Assembly (NCBI RefSeq): GCF_000365145.1
Contig: NW_008481810.1
Span: 1,860,001-1,924,000 of the forward strand
Reading direction: 5' to 3'
Origin: Cyphellophora europaea CBS 101466
Taxonomy: Eukaryota > Ascomycota > Eurotiomycetes > Chaetothyriales > Cyphellophoraceae
Length of the DNA: 64,000 nt
Of this stretch, positions 30,072 to 40,452 are shown one piece after another. The notes below the pieces were generated by a model. That model saw only the letters and a list, made by a program, of their open reading frames with translations. It did no database searches and was not told the DNA's origin. The position numbers were made by a program, and so were the translations under genes. The first letter of the stretch is position 1. Every line of letters begins with the position of its first letter.

Positions 30072-33000
30072 ATGGAAGGACCCAATACCTATAATATTGC
30101 CGCACCGCAGGCGCCAGACGAGATTCAAGCAGGTCACTGGCAGCCCGCACTGCGCCCCAATGATCCACCCGGAACGCAGATCTCACAACCCGTGCAGCCC
30201 ACGCAAGGCGCTGAAGCCCTCGCTGGGTCAAGAGAGGGCTCTGTAGAACGTTTGGACACGCACTGGAGTCAAGAAGCCGCTGCACCACAACAGCTGAGTG
30301 CTGCAGAGGACCTGCAGACGAGCTCTCCTGATCCAACCCAAGCAACAGGATTGCACCGTGCAGTGACACAAACCGTGTCGCATACCCAACAGGACATCTC
30401 CGCACAAGAGCCGGAGGAACTTGAGGATGACGGTGACGACGAGCGATTAGATCCTGCTTGGAGCATCAAACGCATGAATACTGCCCAGATACTCAGCTCG
30501 GTGAATCGGACGGCGTCGTTTCCCACATTCACCTCTATCGATCGGTCCGAGGCACACCCGCCTGCCGCGGAGCAGCCGGAGAATCAAAAGACATCTGTGC
30601 AGGAATCAGAGCAACTCTACAATCACGAACAAGCCGATGGTTCAAGGCCATTGGTGCAGTCCAAACCGGAATTTAATTGGGATCAGGAAGCCGATCCTGA
30701 AGCAGAACACTACCTACGTCGTTCCGATGTGACACCGCCTCAAGCCCATATTCATGATCCAGAAGAGTCCAGGTTCGAGGAGGGCCTTCCTCTGGTGCAG
30801 GCTGTGGACGAAAGTGAGGAGCAGCCCGCCGCTGTAGAAGACTCGACACAGCTTAATGGGTTCGAGACGTCAAGTGATGATCACCAGGATTCATCGTTTT
30901 TTTCTGGCTTGAATGAATCGCACCAAACTTTCCCACCAGAGCTGACCCGAAAGTCTACTTCTGCAGTGCTTGGAGCTCTCAACATGACAGAAGAGCCGCA
31001 TCACGAATTGGACGAAGACCACACCTTTTTCAGCAGCCTCCAATCTGAGCAAACCGAAGCGCCTGCTGTAGTCCCGAAAGACGATGCAGCAAGACCCGCC
31101 GAGCCGGCCTCTGACAAAGCGGCCTCTGGCGTAGACGACATATGGAATGCCATGGCCGAGGACGATGAGTTTCTTGTGGAAGACCCGGACGATCTGCTGC
31201 CAGATTCGGAGCCATCATCTCCCTCATCATTCACAGCGGCTCTCAAGCAGGACAGCAATTCGATTCCAGATCACGCTTCTCCGCAAAGCGCTGTCCCTCA
31301 ACGACCCTTACCTCCTCGCCAATCATCAAACCCTTACGCTCCCCATCAGCCGTCCACAGCGGAGTTATCGGAGGTGCCGCCAATGCCCCCTGGTATTGGG
31401 TCAATCCGCCCGGGATCTAGCCAGTTTAACTCTTTCCAGTCGCATCAGCAGCACCCGCGACCAGCCATGCCTCAGCCAGCCCAAAGCTTTGTCGATCAGA
31501 AGAGCGGCTATCAAAGCCCGTACGACTTGCCTATGGAACTCAGTAAACCGAAAAAAAGGCCAGCAGTCCTTCAACAGGTTTCGTCTACCAGGGGCATCCC
31601 ACCCCCTCCCCGCAGCAGCAGCATTACCGAAAAGCCTGCGCAATCACCCTTCGGTTTTGGTGCGGCTAACAGCGCACAGCCTTCGCCGGCCTATCCTCCA
31701 CGAGACATGTCAGGTTCCGTGCCCCCTTCGAGTGGTCCGGCTGCAAAACGTAGCTCTAGTTTCTTCGAAGAGTTGCCAATCTCGTCAAAACCACGGGCAG
31801 GCTCAGGCGGCGGTAGGTACACACCACAACAAGGCGCACCTTCGATAGCACCACCTCCCATGGCGAGTCCGCCCCATGCAGCCCCCATGCAGCCTCAGAT
31901 ACAACCGGTTCGTGCTCAATCGTCGGACCCACTTGCTCAATTTCAACTTCGAGCGCCGGCTCCGATAGATCCATTCCCTAACACAACGTTTGTCCCGGGT
32001 CCGGCTCCAGCACTAGTACCATCACCTGCTGCTGCTAGTCGCTACTCGCCCGCACCTCCTTCTCTAGCTGCGCCTCGAACCGGCCCTTCACCTCGATACT
32101 CTCCCGCTCCACCCCCTCAGGCAGCAGCACCGCCCACCGTCAATCGTTATGCATCTCAACCATCGGTGCCTCAGCTACCTCAGCAGCCCACACATACCAA
32201 TCGGCATAGCTCACAACCCACGTCTGCTCCATCGCCCCCAGTCGCTCCCCTTCCTTTCCAGCCTCGGACGTCAAGTCCACTAGTTCACCATAAGTCCTCC
32301 GTTGATGAATCTCAACAACGGGATTATGCGGCACCCTCACAGCCTGTTCCACCTCATGGGCTCCGTTACGGAGCCAATGGTATAGCTTCGCCTCCGGCGA
32401 ACGTGCAGTCTGCTCAAACACCTGCTCATGATATCTACTCCTCACCACCAAAGGCAGAGCCACCTCTGCAGCCACCAAAACGATCTCAAACCCAATCTCC
32501 AAGTAAACAGCGCCCTCAAGCAACGCCACCAATGTCTCAACGGCACAGCGGATACCGTCCGGCCTCTGCTCATGGCAGTGTGGCACCAATGAGACCACTT
32601 GCGCAGGTTGAGAGCGCTCCTTTCACGAGAGCGCATGCCCAAGGACCGTCCTTTGTGGAGCAGGTCGATTTTGTTCAGCCTACGGATGAGTTGAGATTCG
32701 ATCCGTTAGAACGTTGGAAGGGTGCTCCTGTTCTTCGCTTCGGCTTCGGCGGCGCCATTGTCAGCACTTTCCCGAAGCATGTGCCTCGATATAGTGCGGG
32801 CGCCGTGAAGCCACAGATCAAGCCCACTGTTGGGGATGTCTCGGTGCGGGAAAGCAAGAGCGTTCTTCCGGGGTCTCCTCATGTCGCCAGCTTTCCAGGA
32901 CCGTTGAAGACCAAGTCGAGGAAGAAAGAACTTCTCGTCTGGTTGAGTGGTTACATTACTGAACTTGAGTCGCATGCCTCATTGATCCTGCCAGCGCAGT

Positions 33001-35771
33001 CGCTTCCTGATCCTCGAAAGCGGCATGAGGAAAAGATCATGCTGTGGAAAATTATCAAGTCTATGGTGGAACATGACGGTGCTCTTGATAGCGGAGAAGC
33101 CCTGAAAGCAGTGAATGTGGTCCTGGCGCCTGAGATCCATGCCGTTGACGAATCCACAGCGACGCAGTATGGTCAGGATATCTCGCCTTCTATCTATCGA
33201 CCCTTGGGTACAAGTGTGAGGCCGGAAAATGTCGATCCTATGGCGGTGGACACGGTCAGAAAGCACCTACTGCGTGGCAACCGTAAAGAAGCTGTCTGGC
33301 ACGCCGTGGACCACCGACTATGGTCTCACGCATTTTTAATTGGCTCAACGATGCCTCGAGACACGTGGAAGCAGGTTGTGTCGGAGTTTGTCAAGCAGGA
33401 AGTCAAGACTGCTGGCACTGGTACTGAGTCGCTCTCCACACTATATGAGATCTTTGGCGGAAACGCTGAAGACTGTGTCGACCAGCTCGTACCACCTTCC
33501 GCCCGCGCAGGACTGCAGCTGGTCAGTAAGATTGACAGTGCTGGTCCGACAAAGAATGCCCTGGATGGCCTCGATAAGTGGAGGGAGACTCTCAGCCTGA
33601 TCATCAACAACCGAAGCCATGCCGACCACCAGGCCTTGGCGAGTTTGGGCCGCCTGCTCTTGGAGTATGGCAGAATTGAAGCTGCTCACGTCTGTTTCTT
33701 GTTCTCACGGAGCGCTACAAACCCAACAATAGTAGGAGGCCTTGACGAACCACAAGCGAGCATCGTTTTGCTCGGAGCCGATCATCGTAAACAGCCATTC
33801 GATTTTGCCAGAGACCTCGATGCCATATTGCTGACGGAAGTTTACGAGTTTGCTACTCTTGTGCTTACTGGCTCGACAACGGCATTCATGCCCTACTTGT
33901 CGACATACAAGCTACGACATGCCTCACTTTTGGCTGAGGAAGGGTCTAGAACAGAAGCGCAGGCGTACTGTGATGCCTTGACGGCCACACTGCGGAACAC
34001 AAAGGTATCTTCGTACTATGCGCCAGCTTTTCTGGGCGAACTCGAAGACTTTTCGAACCGTCTCAAGCAGGTCCCAATACATTCCAGTTCATGGATGGGC
34101 AAGCCGAACCTGGAGAAGGTCTCCGGATCGATTCTATCGAAACTCAGCAACTTCGTTGCGGGCGAGGACAGCGATGCGGAATCCAAGGGCTCGGGCAGGG
34201 AAGCCGGCGAGGCTGGACCATTCGCCCATGTGGCGGGCACACCATCACTCAGCCGTACCACGTCCCAGTCTGACATTCAATACGGTTACGCAACGTCGGC
34301 CCCGCAGTCTATACCTACGACCATGGCAGGATCCCGATATGCACCGAATGGCTTGAGCTCAGCAAGGTCGTCTTCAGAGCTTACACGCGGCAGACCCTCG
34401 CTGGATTCGCAGCGGTCTCCGCCGTCTTCGTCGTACGCTCCTAACGGCCGCCCGTCACCATACGATCCCATCAATATGATGCAGTCGGCGACTCACTCCG
34501 CTCCAGTCAATCCGTTTCAGTCGATGTCATCGCCTCCATTGAATCGCTATCAAGCAACGCCACCACACAGTTCGTATGCGCCCAATGCGACGTCGAGCTT
34601 TTCTCCGCAAAAGGACGCGGCTTCAGGTCAGAATCCCGATGCTCCGGCATCTCCCCCGGCATTGGAACCGTATATGCCCACGCCACCGGCGGAGCCAATC
34701 CACGTCCAATCAGATGAGCCATCACTTGACCTGCACTCGCACTCTTATCAGCCATTGCCTCGTTCACAAGACTCTATGCCTACGATCAGTGAGCAGGCAA
34801 ACTTTGGCGGGTATGCGCCGCCGGAGCCAACAGATGCATTTGCTCCTAATCAGTCGGAGCCAGCCACTGTCGCTGAACCAGATACTGGGTACGCTCCAGC
34901 CGGTCAGTCTTACGGCTATGCGCCTCCAGAAAACACTGGCTATGTGCCCTATACCCCGGATCCTGACTCGCCAGCAGAACAGTCAAAGCCAAGAAAAATG
35001 CAATTCGGTGAAGATGACGACAACCTCGGCTCAGGCTCGAAATCGACTGCCCCAGCCGATGATGCTGCCGCTCGCAAAGCAGCCAACGACGCCGCGGCAG
35101 ATGCAGCTTTCCGCGCAGCTGCTGAAGCTGATGCTGCTCAGCAGAAAGAGAAGACCGTAAAAGCGAAATCATCAGGCTGGTTTGGCGGTTGGCTTGGAGG
35201 TGCCAAGAAATCCGAATCGCTTGATGCAGGGTCGAGCTCGAAGAGCGGCAAGGAGTCGACCGTGTACCGCGCGAAATTGGGCGAATCCAAGATGAAGCTC
35301 TACTACGATAAAGATCTAAAGAAGTGGGTCAACCCCGACAATCCTGATGCAGGGAAGTCGACGCCAACGCCCCCACCCCCAAGAGCTGCCAGTGGCACAC
35401 CTGGACCACCCATGGCGGGTGGCATGGCTCCCCCTCCCCCTCGCAGCATTTCTGCCGCCCCTCCCATGGCCTCACCTGGCATCATGACCCCGGGCAGCGG
35501 GCCACCCAGTCGCGCAGCCACCCCTGCGAGTGGCAGCAGCGCGCCTGGAATATCAGCAACTTTGCCTCCGAACGTAAACGCTTCGCTGAGTGAAGGTGCT
35601 ACAGGAGGATTTGGGCTCCCATCAGGTCCACCCAGTAGACCCGGCACGGCCATGAGCAATGCCAGCAGCATTGATGATCTGCTGGGCGGTGGGCCGCCAA
35701 TGGGGGGAAAGAGGGGCGCGAAGGGCGCAAAGGCCAAGAAGGGCCGGTATGTGGATGTCATGGCGAAGTGA
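30072..35771 (+). CDS. SEC16: COPII scaffold Sec16
   Basis: Sec16, the scaffold of ER exit sites that organises COPII coat assembly, 1899 aa, single exon. MEGPNTYNIAAPQAP at 30072 is taken as the start because the upstream open frame has no ATG. Residues 1-870 are Pro/Ser/Gln-rich and disordered. The central conserved domain starts near 880 (RFGFGGAIVSTFPKHVPRYS), followed by the ACE1 helical region to about 1340 (VRKHLLRGNRKEAVWHAVDH, LWSHAFLIGSTMPRDTWKQV). This part binds Sec13. The C-terminus has repeated SSYAPNG and GYAPPE units and an Ala/Asp helix. A conserved segment (KMKLYYDKDLKKWVNPDNPD) and a Pro-rich end follow. The length fits fungal orthologues. Confidence 0.94.
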   Translation: MEGPNTYNIAAPQAPDEIQAGHWQPALRPNDPPGTQISQPVQPTQGAEALAGSREGSVERLDTHWSQEAAAPQQLSAAEDLQTSSPDPTQATGLHRAVTQTVSHTQQDISAQEPEELEDDGDDERLDPAWSIKRMNTAQILSSVNRTASFPTFTSIDRSEAHPPAAEQPENQKTSVQESEQLYNHEQADGSRPLVQSKPEFNWDQEADPEAEHYLRRSDVTPPQAHIHDPEESRFEEGLPLVQAVDESEEQPAAVEDSTQLNGFETSSDDHQDSSFFSGLNESHQTFPPELTRKSTSAVLGALNMTEEPHHELDEDHTFFSSLQSEQTEAPAVVPKDDAARPAEPASDKAASGVDDIWNAMAEDDEFLVEDPDDLLPDSEPSSPSSFTAALKQDSNSIPDHASPQSAVPQRPLPPRQSSNPYAPHQPSTAELSEVPPMPPGIGSIRPGSSQFNSFQSHQQHPRPAMPQPAQSFVDQKSGYQSPYDLPMELSKPKKRPAVLQQVSSTRGIPPPPRSSSITEKPAQSPFGFGAANSAQPSPAYPPRDMSGSVPPSSGPAAKRSSSFFEELPISSKPRAGSGGGRYTPQQGAPSIAPPPMASPPHAAPMQPQIQPVRAQSSDPLAQFQLRAPAPIDPFPNTTFVPGPAPALVPSPAAASRYSPAPPSLAAPRTGPSPRYSPAPPPQAAAPPTVNRYASQPSVPQLPQQPTHTNRHSSQPTSAPSPPVAPLPFQPRTSSPLVHHKSSVDESQQRDYAAPSQPVPPHGLRYGANGIASPPANVQSAQTPAHDIYSSPPKAEPPLQPPKRSQTQSPSKQRPQATPPMSQRHSGYRPASAHGSVAPMRPLAQVESAPFTRAHAQGPSFVEQVDFVQPTDELRFDPLERWKGAPVLRFGFGGAIVSTFPKHVPRYSAGAVKPQIKPTVGDVSVRESKSVLPGSPHVASFPGPLKTKSRKKELLVWLSGYITELESHASLILPAQSLPDPRKRHEEKIMLWKIIKSMVEHDGALDSGEALKAVNVVLAPEIHAVDESTATQYGQDISPSIYRPLGTSVRPENVDPMAVDTVRKHLLRGNRKEAVWHAVDHRLWSHAFLIGSTMPRDTWKQVVSEFVKQEVKTAGTGTESLSTLYEIFGGNAEDCVDQLVPPSARAGLQLVSKIDSAGPTKNALDGLDKWRETLSLIINNRSHADHQALASLGRLLLEYGRIEAAHVCFLFSRSATNPTIVGGLDEPQASIVLLGADHRKQPFDFARDLDAILLTEVYEFATLVLTGSTTAFMPYLSTYKLRHASLLAEEGSRTEAQAYCDALTATLRNTKVSSYYAPAFLGELEDFSNRLKQVPIHSSSWMGKPNLEKVSGSILSKLSNFVAGEDSDAESKGSGREAGEAGPFAHVAGTPSLSRTTSQSDIQYGYATSAPQSIPTTMAGSRYAPNGLSSARSSSELTRGRPSLDSQRSPPSSSYAPNGRPSPYDPINMMQSATHSAPVNPFQSMSSPPLNRYQATPPHSSYAPNATSSFSPQKDAASGQNPDAPASPPALEPYMPTPPAEPIHVQSDEPSLDLHSHSYQPLPRSQDSMPTISEQANFGGYAPPEPTDAFAPNQSEPATVAEPDTGYAPAGQSYGYAPPENTGYVPYTPDPDSPAEQSKPRKMQFGEDDDNLGSGSKSTAPADDAAARKAANDAAADAAFRAAAEADAAQQKEKTVKAKSSGWFGGWLGGAKKSESLDAGSSSKSGKESTVYRAKLGESKMKLYYDKDLKKWVNPDNPDAGKSTPTPPPPRAASGTPGPPMAGGMAPPPPRSISAAPPMASPGIMTPGSGPPSRAATPASGSSAPGISATLPPNVNASLSEGATGGFGLPSGPPSRPGTAMSNASSIDDLLGGGPPMGGKRGAKGAKAKKGRYVDVMAK

Positions 35772-38700
35772 TGAGGAAATGCATATGATTTTGTATCAGT
35801 ATAGAAGCAGAAGGCTAGTGTCACACAAGCAGGAAGGCAACTAGTTGGATCTTGGAAGGCAGGCCTTGGGATTGGAAAAAAGGAGTAATACATAGAGCAG
35901 AGGCACGGAGAGTTCACGGTCACGATGAGCTGCATTACGCGGTTATGTGGCTTATGGAGAAACTGCCGTGTTGCACTGTAGAGTGTGCGAAGACGAGATG
36001 TAATACGAGCAGCCGATCTTGATCTTCACCGTGCGTTGATTCTTTGATCCTTCTGCTCTGACGGTCTCTATTTTCACATGTCTTGCTAACCGAATGTACT
36101 GTAGCGTTCCAACGCTAGACGGGAAGTGTGCGGCTGCTTTCCGCTCGGAGGTGCAGCTGGAAATGGCTACACTTGCGACGAGAGCGGATGGTCTGGTCAA
36201 GTGAGCCTCCAACATCAAGAGAGGCAGCGTTTCTTCAATGGAAAAATAGCAGCCGTTAGATTACTAGCCATCAGCACAGAGTCGGCTTCAAGAGAGGCAG
36301 CGCAGCGTTCAAGACGCGAAAAGTTGTGTGACGGTTGCCCGCTCTTTTTTTCCCAGGAGGGGGGGGCAGCCTTGTCGTTCAACCTTGGGTTCACCGCATG
36401 ACCGTTCGGGTGATGGCAGCGGACTTTCCGTCAACGGTATCTCATTATCTTTTATACTTCCCGTAGCCAGTAGAAAATCGCGAGGTCTCTCGTAGTAGGT
36501 GAGAAGAGTCGCCGCTCGTTTCGTAAAGCTGGTGCTTTTACGGTGGCGTGTTTGTATGTAGAATGCTTGATGGCCAGCGCGCCGCGAGGCTGGCTCTTGT
36601 TGTGTTCTTCGCTGGCTGATCCAGGCTTGCGTGTCGGCCTTCGTTGTCGTTGTCAGGTTAGATGGTGCTTCGAATTCGAGTCTGCTCGGTGTAGGGTGGG
36701 TTTGGTGACGAAAATGGCCGTGTACGTGAAGTTTGGCTGCGTCCGGGATGACGGCTTCGTGAGGGTGCTGTTGGCGGCGTTAGCGTAGGTCGGCTGGAGG
36801 GATTGATATGAAGTGGTTTTAGAAGACTGACGTGCCTCTGAATTTGCGGTACAGGGATGAAAGATTGGTCTGGTCATGGAATAGTCCGTATGTTGAGCAA
36901 AGGGCATGGCTAATTGAAAGCGCTCTTGACCGCGGCCTGTCTTCCGAAGGTGGCCGTTCGTGGCAGGGAAGGGTGAAGGTATCGAGACCTGAGGCCATGC
37001 TTGGGGCTGATTAGAAGACGGAATGTAGTGAAGGATGGCTGGCTTGAATCTTGTTGGTATGACCTGGGCCACAAGATCGCCCCAGGTGGAGTGCGTTGAA
37101 ATGCGTTCATGAGCGACACTTTGTAGGACGCTGAACCTTCAACGAAGAACTTACGGCCGCGTTCAAAGCGAGTCATGAGGCAGATTTGAATGATAGAGCT
37201 GCGATGTGGGGTCCGCTACCACTCGGCAGAGAAAGGCGCGGTGTTTGCTACAGACTGCGGTACGTTGACCCTACAGGTGGGAGACATTAGCAAGCACGAA
37301 TCAGCGTAGGATGTAATACATCACAGCCTACTACAGCTTATTGAGATCAGCACATCGTCGCAACGCGCCACGCATACGGTGCCAGGTCAGTGTCACCTTG
37401 TGGTCCCACCTTGGCGGGCTATCACAGCTTCTTCGTAAGCGTCAATACTCGATGGTCATCGATCGATCAGTCTGATTTGGGGCCTAATAGCATGATCACC
37501 TCCACGGGTACATATGTAGTGACATGTCTTATGTGAGACTTGTGGATCTGCCAGATGGTGGTTGAGCCGTGATGCGGAGTGGTTCTTCGTACCGCGTCTA
37601 CCGCAGCCCTCCTACAAGAGCTCGACACTCTACGGCTATAAATGCGAAAGTCATTCAGTTACGACAACAACACTACAATGAACTACAACTTGCTTTCTTC
37701 CCCAATGCCTTGTCATAGACAAGATCAATGATGAAAAAGTTTTGAAAAAAATTACAACAACTCTCGAAGGGAGAGAATTTTTGAAACACATTTCTACAAG
37801 TCAGGACAGACAATCATCACAGAAGAATCCATAGGCAGCGACTCGAAAGTCACGCTGGATGTTTGAAAGAGTGTGAGATGATTGAGTGAAAACCCATAGG
37901 CAGCGACTCGAGAGCCACGCTGGGTGGTAACTTGTGAGGATGAATGATTTGATGGATCATATCATGTATCTGAAGGGGTGAAAGGTGGCGGGGGGCAGAT
38001 TCGAGGCAGACTTTTGTAGTTAGGAGGCACAAGGCAAACTCGCCAAGAGTTTGTACCTCGCGATAAGGCGGCCGTGTTGCCTTGTTGGGTGATGGGGCCC
38101 GTTTGTCATGGGCAGCGATAAGGCGAAAGTGACTCAGGGCTGCCAAGCGCGCTGCTGGACCGTTTGCCTCACTTGCCGAAGTTGAGGAGCGAGGTGTGCC
38201 TGGAGACGCTGAACACATCGCTGCTTGGCTACACATATGGTAGACCGTCAGAGACATCTGAAGTATCATTGTAGGAACTCGATAGTCTCAGTTCCTGCTC
38301 GCCTATCGTTCCGACAGCATACTACAGGGATCACCTCAAAATTTGACTGCTCTTGCCATCAATGTAGCTTTGCGGATAGCGGTGGTGCATGATTCGACGT
38401 GGAATCTTCGATGGACATTTTAACTCTGACTTTTGGATCTCGTTTTCTTCTAATAGAAAAAGTATCAGAACGGCTGATACTGCGACTCTCCTGTACAAGG
38501 TGCTGCATGGTGTGCAATAACACTCCACAGGCATCATGAACTCATGTCAAGCTCCGATGTTACCAACAGCTCTTCGCAATATTACAGTAGCCTCCGAGTT
38601 GACATCCTCGACCACGTGGTCGGATCCGCAACATCCGAACCTCAACGTATCTCACTCGTTGAGATCTTCGCCCAGTGATAACTCTCACGAGCATCAACGG

Positions 38701-38783
38701 CTATACTGGCACACTCATCGTCATTGTGCTTTGTAGAGCAATCAGAACAATGGTGCAGGTAGCCCTTGATGTATGTCTTGAGC
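35772..38783. other. 3-kb gene-poor region with short repeats and a TATA element
   Basis: No supported gene. Contains a 33-bp direct repeat (37829, 37894), a 15-bp direct repeat (near 36215 and 36288) and TATAAA at 37637..37642, which is followed by only an 18-codon frame at 37678..37731. An open frame at 36653..37072 on the minus strand lacks an ATG at its start. A 139-codon frame at 37850..38269 (minus) overlaps the 33-bp repeats and has no recognisable motif. Confidence 0.4.
37829..37926. repeat. Imperfect 33-bp direct repeat, two copies
   Basis: Two copies, 37829..37861 and 37894..37926, both beginning CCATAGGCAGCGACTCGA and ending near CACGCTGG, with three mismatches and a 65-bp period. 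The period is not a multiple of three, so the copies are not in-frame protein repeats. Origin unknown. Confidence 0.7.
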
Positions 38784-40051
38784 TCAATCGTTAGTCAAAT
38801 CAATGACCACACGAGGCTTCTTCGCAGGCGGAGCCACCTCTAAGATCTCATCATCGTCAATGGCAAACTCGGGATGTTTGCGTTCCGCGGATGTAGTGTT
38901 GAGAGGCATAATTGCAACACGCATGGCGCTTTCTTGCTTGATGGCAGACACAGCGTGGTTGCGACCGTGATAGGAATCTGGATCCGCCTTGATCGTTGCG
39001 GTGCTTGGAATAACTCCTCCATGTAGCTGGACCTAAGAATCGTCAGATGATGTTGCACTTTCATGGAATGTGCCTTACTTCGAGGTCCTTGATCCTACGC
39101 CAGGCATCTTCCGCCACAGCTTCAGCTCTCTCCGCACGCAGAAGAGGATCAGGTAGCGGTGAAGGGCTTCTCTCAATGATTCCGAGGTTCTGCAACGCTT
39201 CTGATGCTTCTGTCAGTGTGTGAAATAAATAATTCGGAATAGCGCATGACTCACTGCGTGTACGGTACAGGAAGATGAACTCGAGTGCTTTACCATGCCT
39301 ACCCTTGATAGGAACATAGTCCTCGTAAGACTCTTAGGGAGCCGCAGCTGGCCGACCAGCCACATACCTGTCCTTCAGCAACGGACATGGAAGGAAAGGT
39401 TTTCTTACTTTGTATTGGCTTTGATCTCGGAACCCTTCACAGCTTTCTCTGGGACTTCATCGAGCACCTGTGGCAGCGTTCCGTTGTCAAGCCAGGGCTC
39501 AGTTTTGACACGCCTGGCTCGGTAAAAGGCGACGCGAATTGAACCGATTCGTGAGACTTGCTCAAGTCCAAGGCCTTTAGGCATCTGGTCATTCTCACCT
39601 ATACTGGTCAATATATGTAAAACGTAGTGAGATACTTACTGGCTCCAAATGCACCGAAAGTGTAGTTGAAATGTGCCCAGTGGCTTCTCTCACCGTCCCA
39701 GGCACGACGCGAACCATTATCTGCTAGAATATGATCTGTTCTGAGGTTTCCTTTGTTGTGGAGGAGGCCGCCCGCAGACAGCCAGGTTTCTCAGATCCCA
39801 GGGTCGTCGTCAATTTGAGTCATCGCGCAGAGTGCAGGGGCGTGGCGAAGGTTAAAGTTTTGCAGGACTTGGACTCGGACAGAAAAACGTTGACCAGCCT
39901 TGATCTCGACGTATCTGGTGAGTACATTGTCATCGTCTTTATCAGTAACAGGACCTGGAAGCTCTTTTGCTAGTTGGCCATCCAGCCAAAGGCGGACGTC
40001 AACCAGTTGCTGCATCGGCATCTTGGCGACAATGGAGTATTGAGCAGCCAC
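38784..40051 (-). pseudogene. DUF7918-family gene interrupted by two in-frame stops
   Basis: Five exons (39640..40051, 39409..39598, 39255..39367, 39079..39209, 38784..39032) join in phase through introns of 41, 41, 45 and 46 nt with good donors; three of the four carry TTGAC/CTGAC-type branch sites. The 365-codon frame reads like a DUF7918 protein: LVDVRLWLDG, VEIKAGQRFSVRV, DNGSRRAWDGERSHWAHFNY, GSIRVAFYRARRVK, PEKAVKGSEIKANTK, FIFLYRTRK, and the C-terminal VIDLTND typical of the family. Two codons break it: TGA at 39791..39793 (codon 87) and TAA at 39334..39336. Each equals one C-to-T change from CGA or CAA. No reasonable intron removes the first; skipping the second needs an acceptor at 39299. 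No frameshift was found, so decay is recent, or the stops are tolerated. Confidence 0.65.
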
Positions 40052-40452
40052 TCCGCTGAGAGTGCGACTGCAGATCGATGTCGAAGAACTTGATGCGCGA
40101 AGAGCAATACAGAGTAAGACTCTCGAGACGAGAAGGCGGCAGACAAGGAGAGGGGCAAGAAGAAGTTGGAGTCAGATTGTGGTAGGCAAAAGCGCAGGTG
40201 ATATCTTGGCATGCTAGCAATCGGCCTGTCTTCACCGTTTGACCTTTATCGATACCTGCAACCTGGCCGGATCAAGGCTGTGTTTGCCTAATTCTGCGGT
40301 TTGTATGTGGTGCACTTTTGCGAGCAGCAATGGATTTCGAAGAAACATTGCCTTGGACAGACTGTGCTGGTCAACAGGAAGGTGAGGGCTGCGCCACCCC
40401 ATTGAGCTGTTATATGCAGACTGCATTCAGACATCTTGAGCAAGCGTAACTC
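40052..40452. other. Intergenic
   Basis: Promoter side of the DUF7918 relic and 3' side of HUS1. Nothing recognised. Confidence 0.4.

Noticed and set aside
34576..35160. 194-codon alternative frame within SEC16
   Set aside because: Out-of-frame shadow of a low-complexity Pro/Ser/Ala region.
36653..37072. 139-codon minus-strand Ser/Thr-rich frame
   Set aside because: It has no ATG at its start and no recognisable feature; the first ATG lies far inside.
39299..39408. A longer 110-nt intron in the DUF7918 locus that would skip the second stop
   Set aside because: It would discard an in-frame family-like segment and still leave the first stop; the 41-nt intron matches the sizes of the other introns in this gene.
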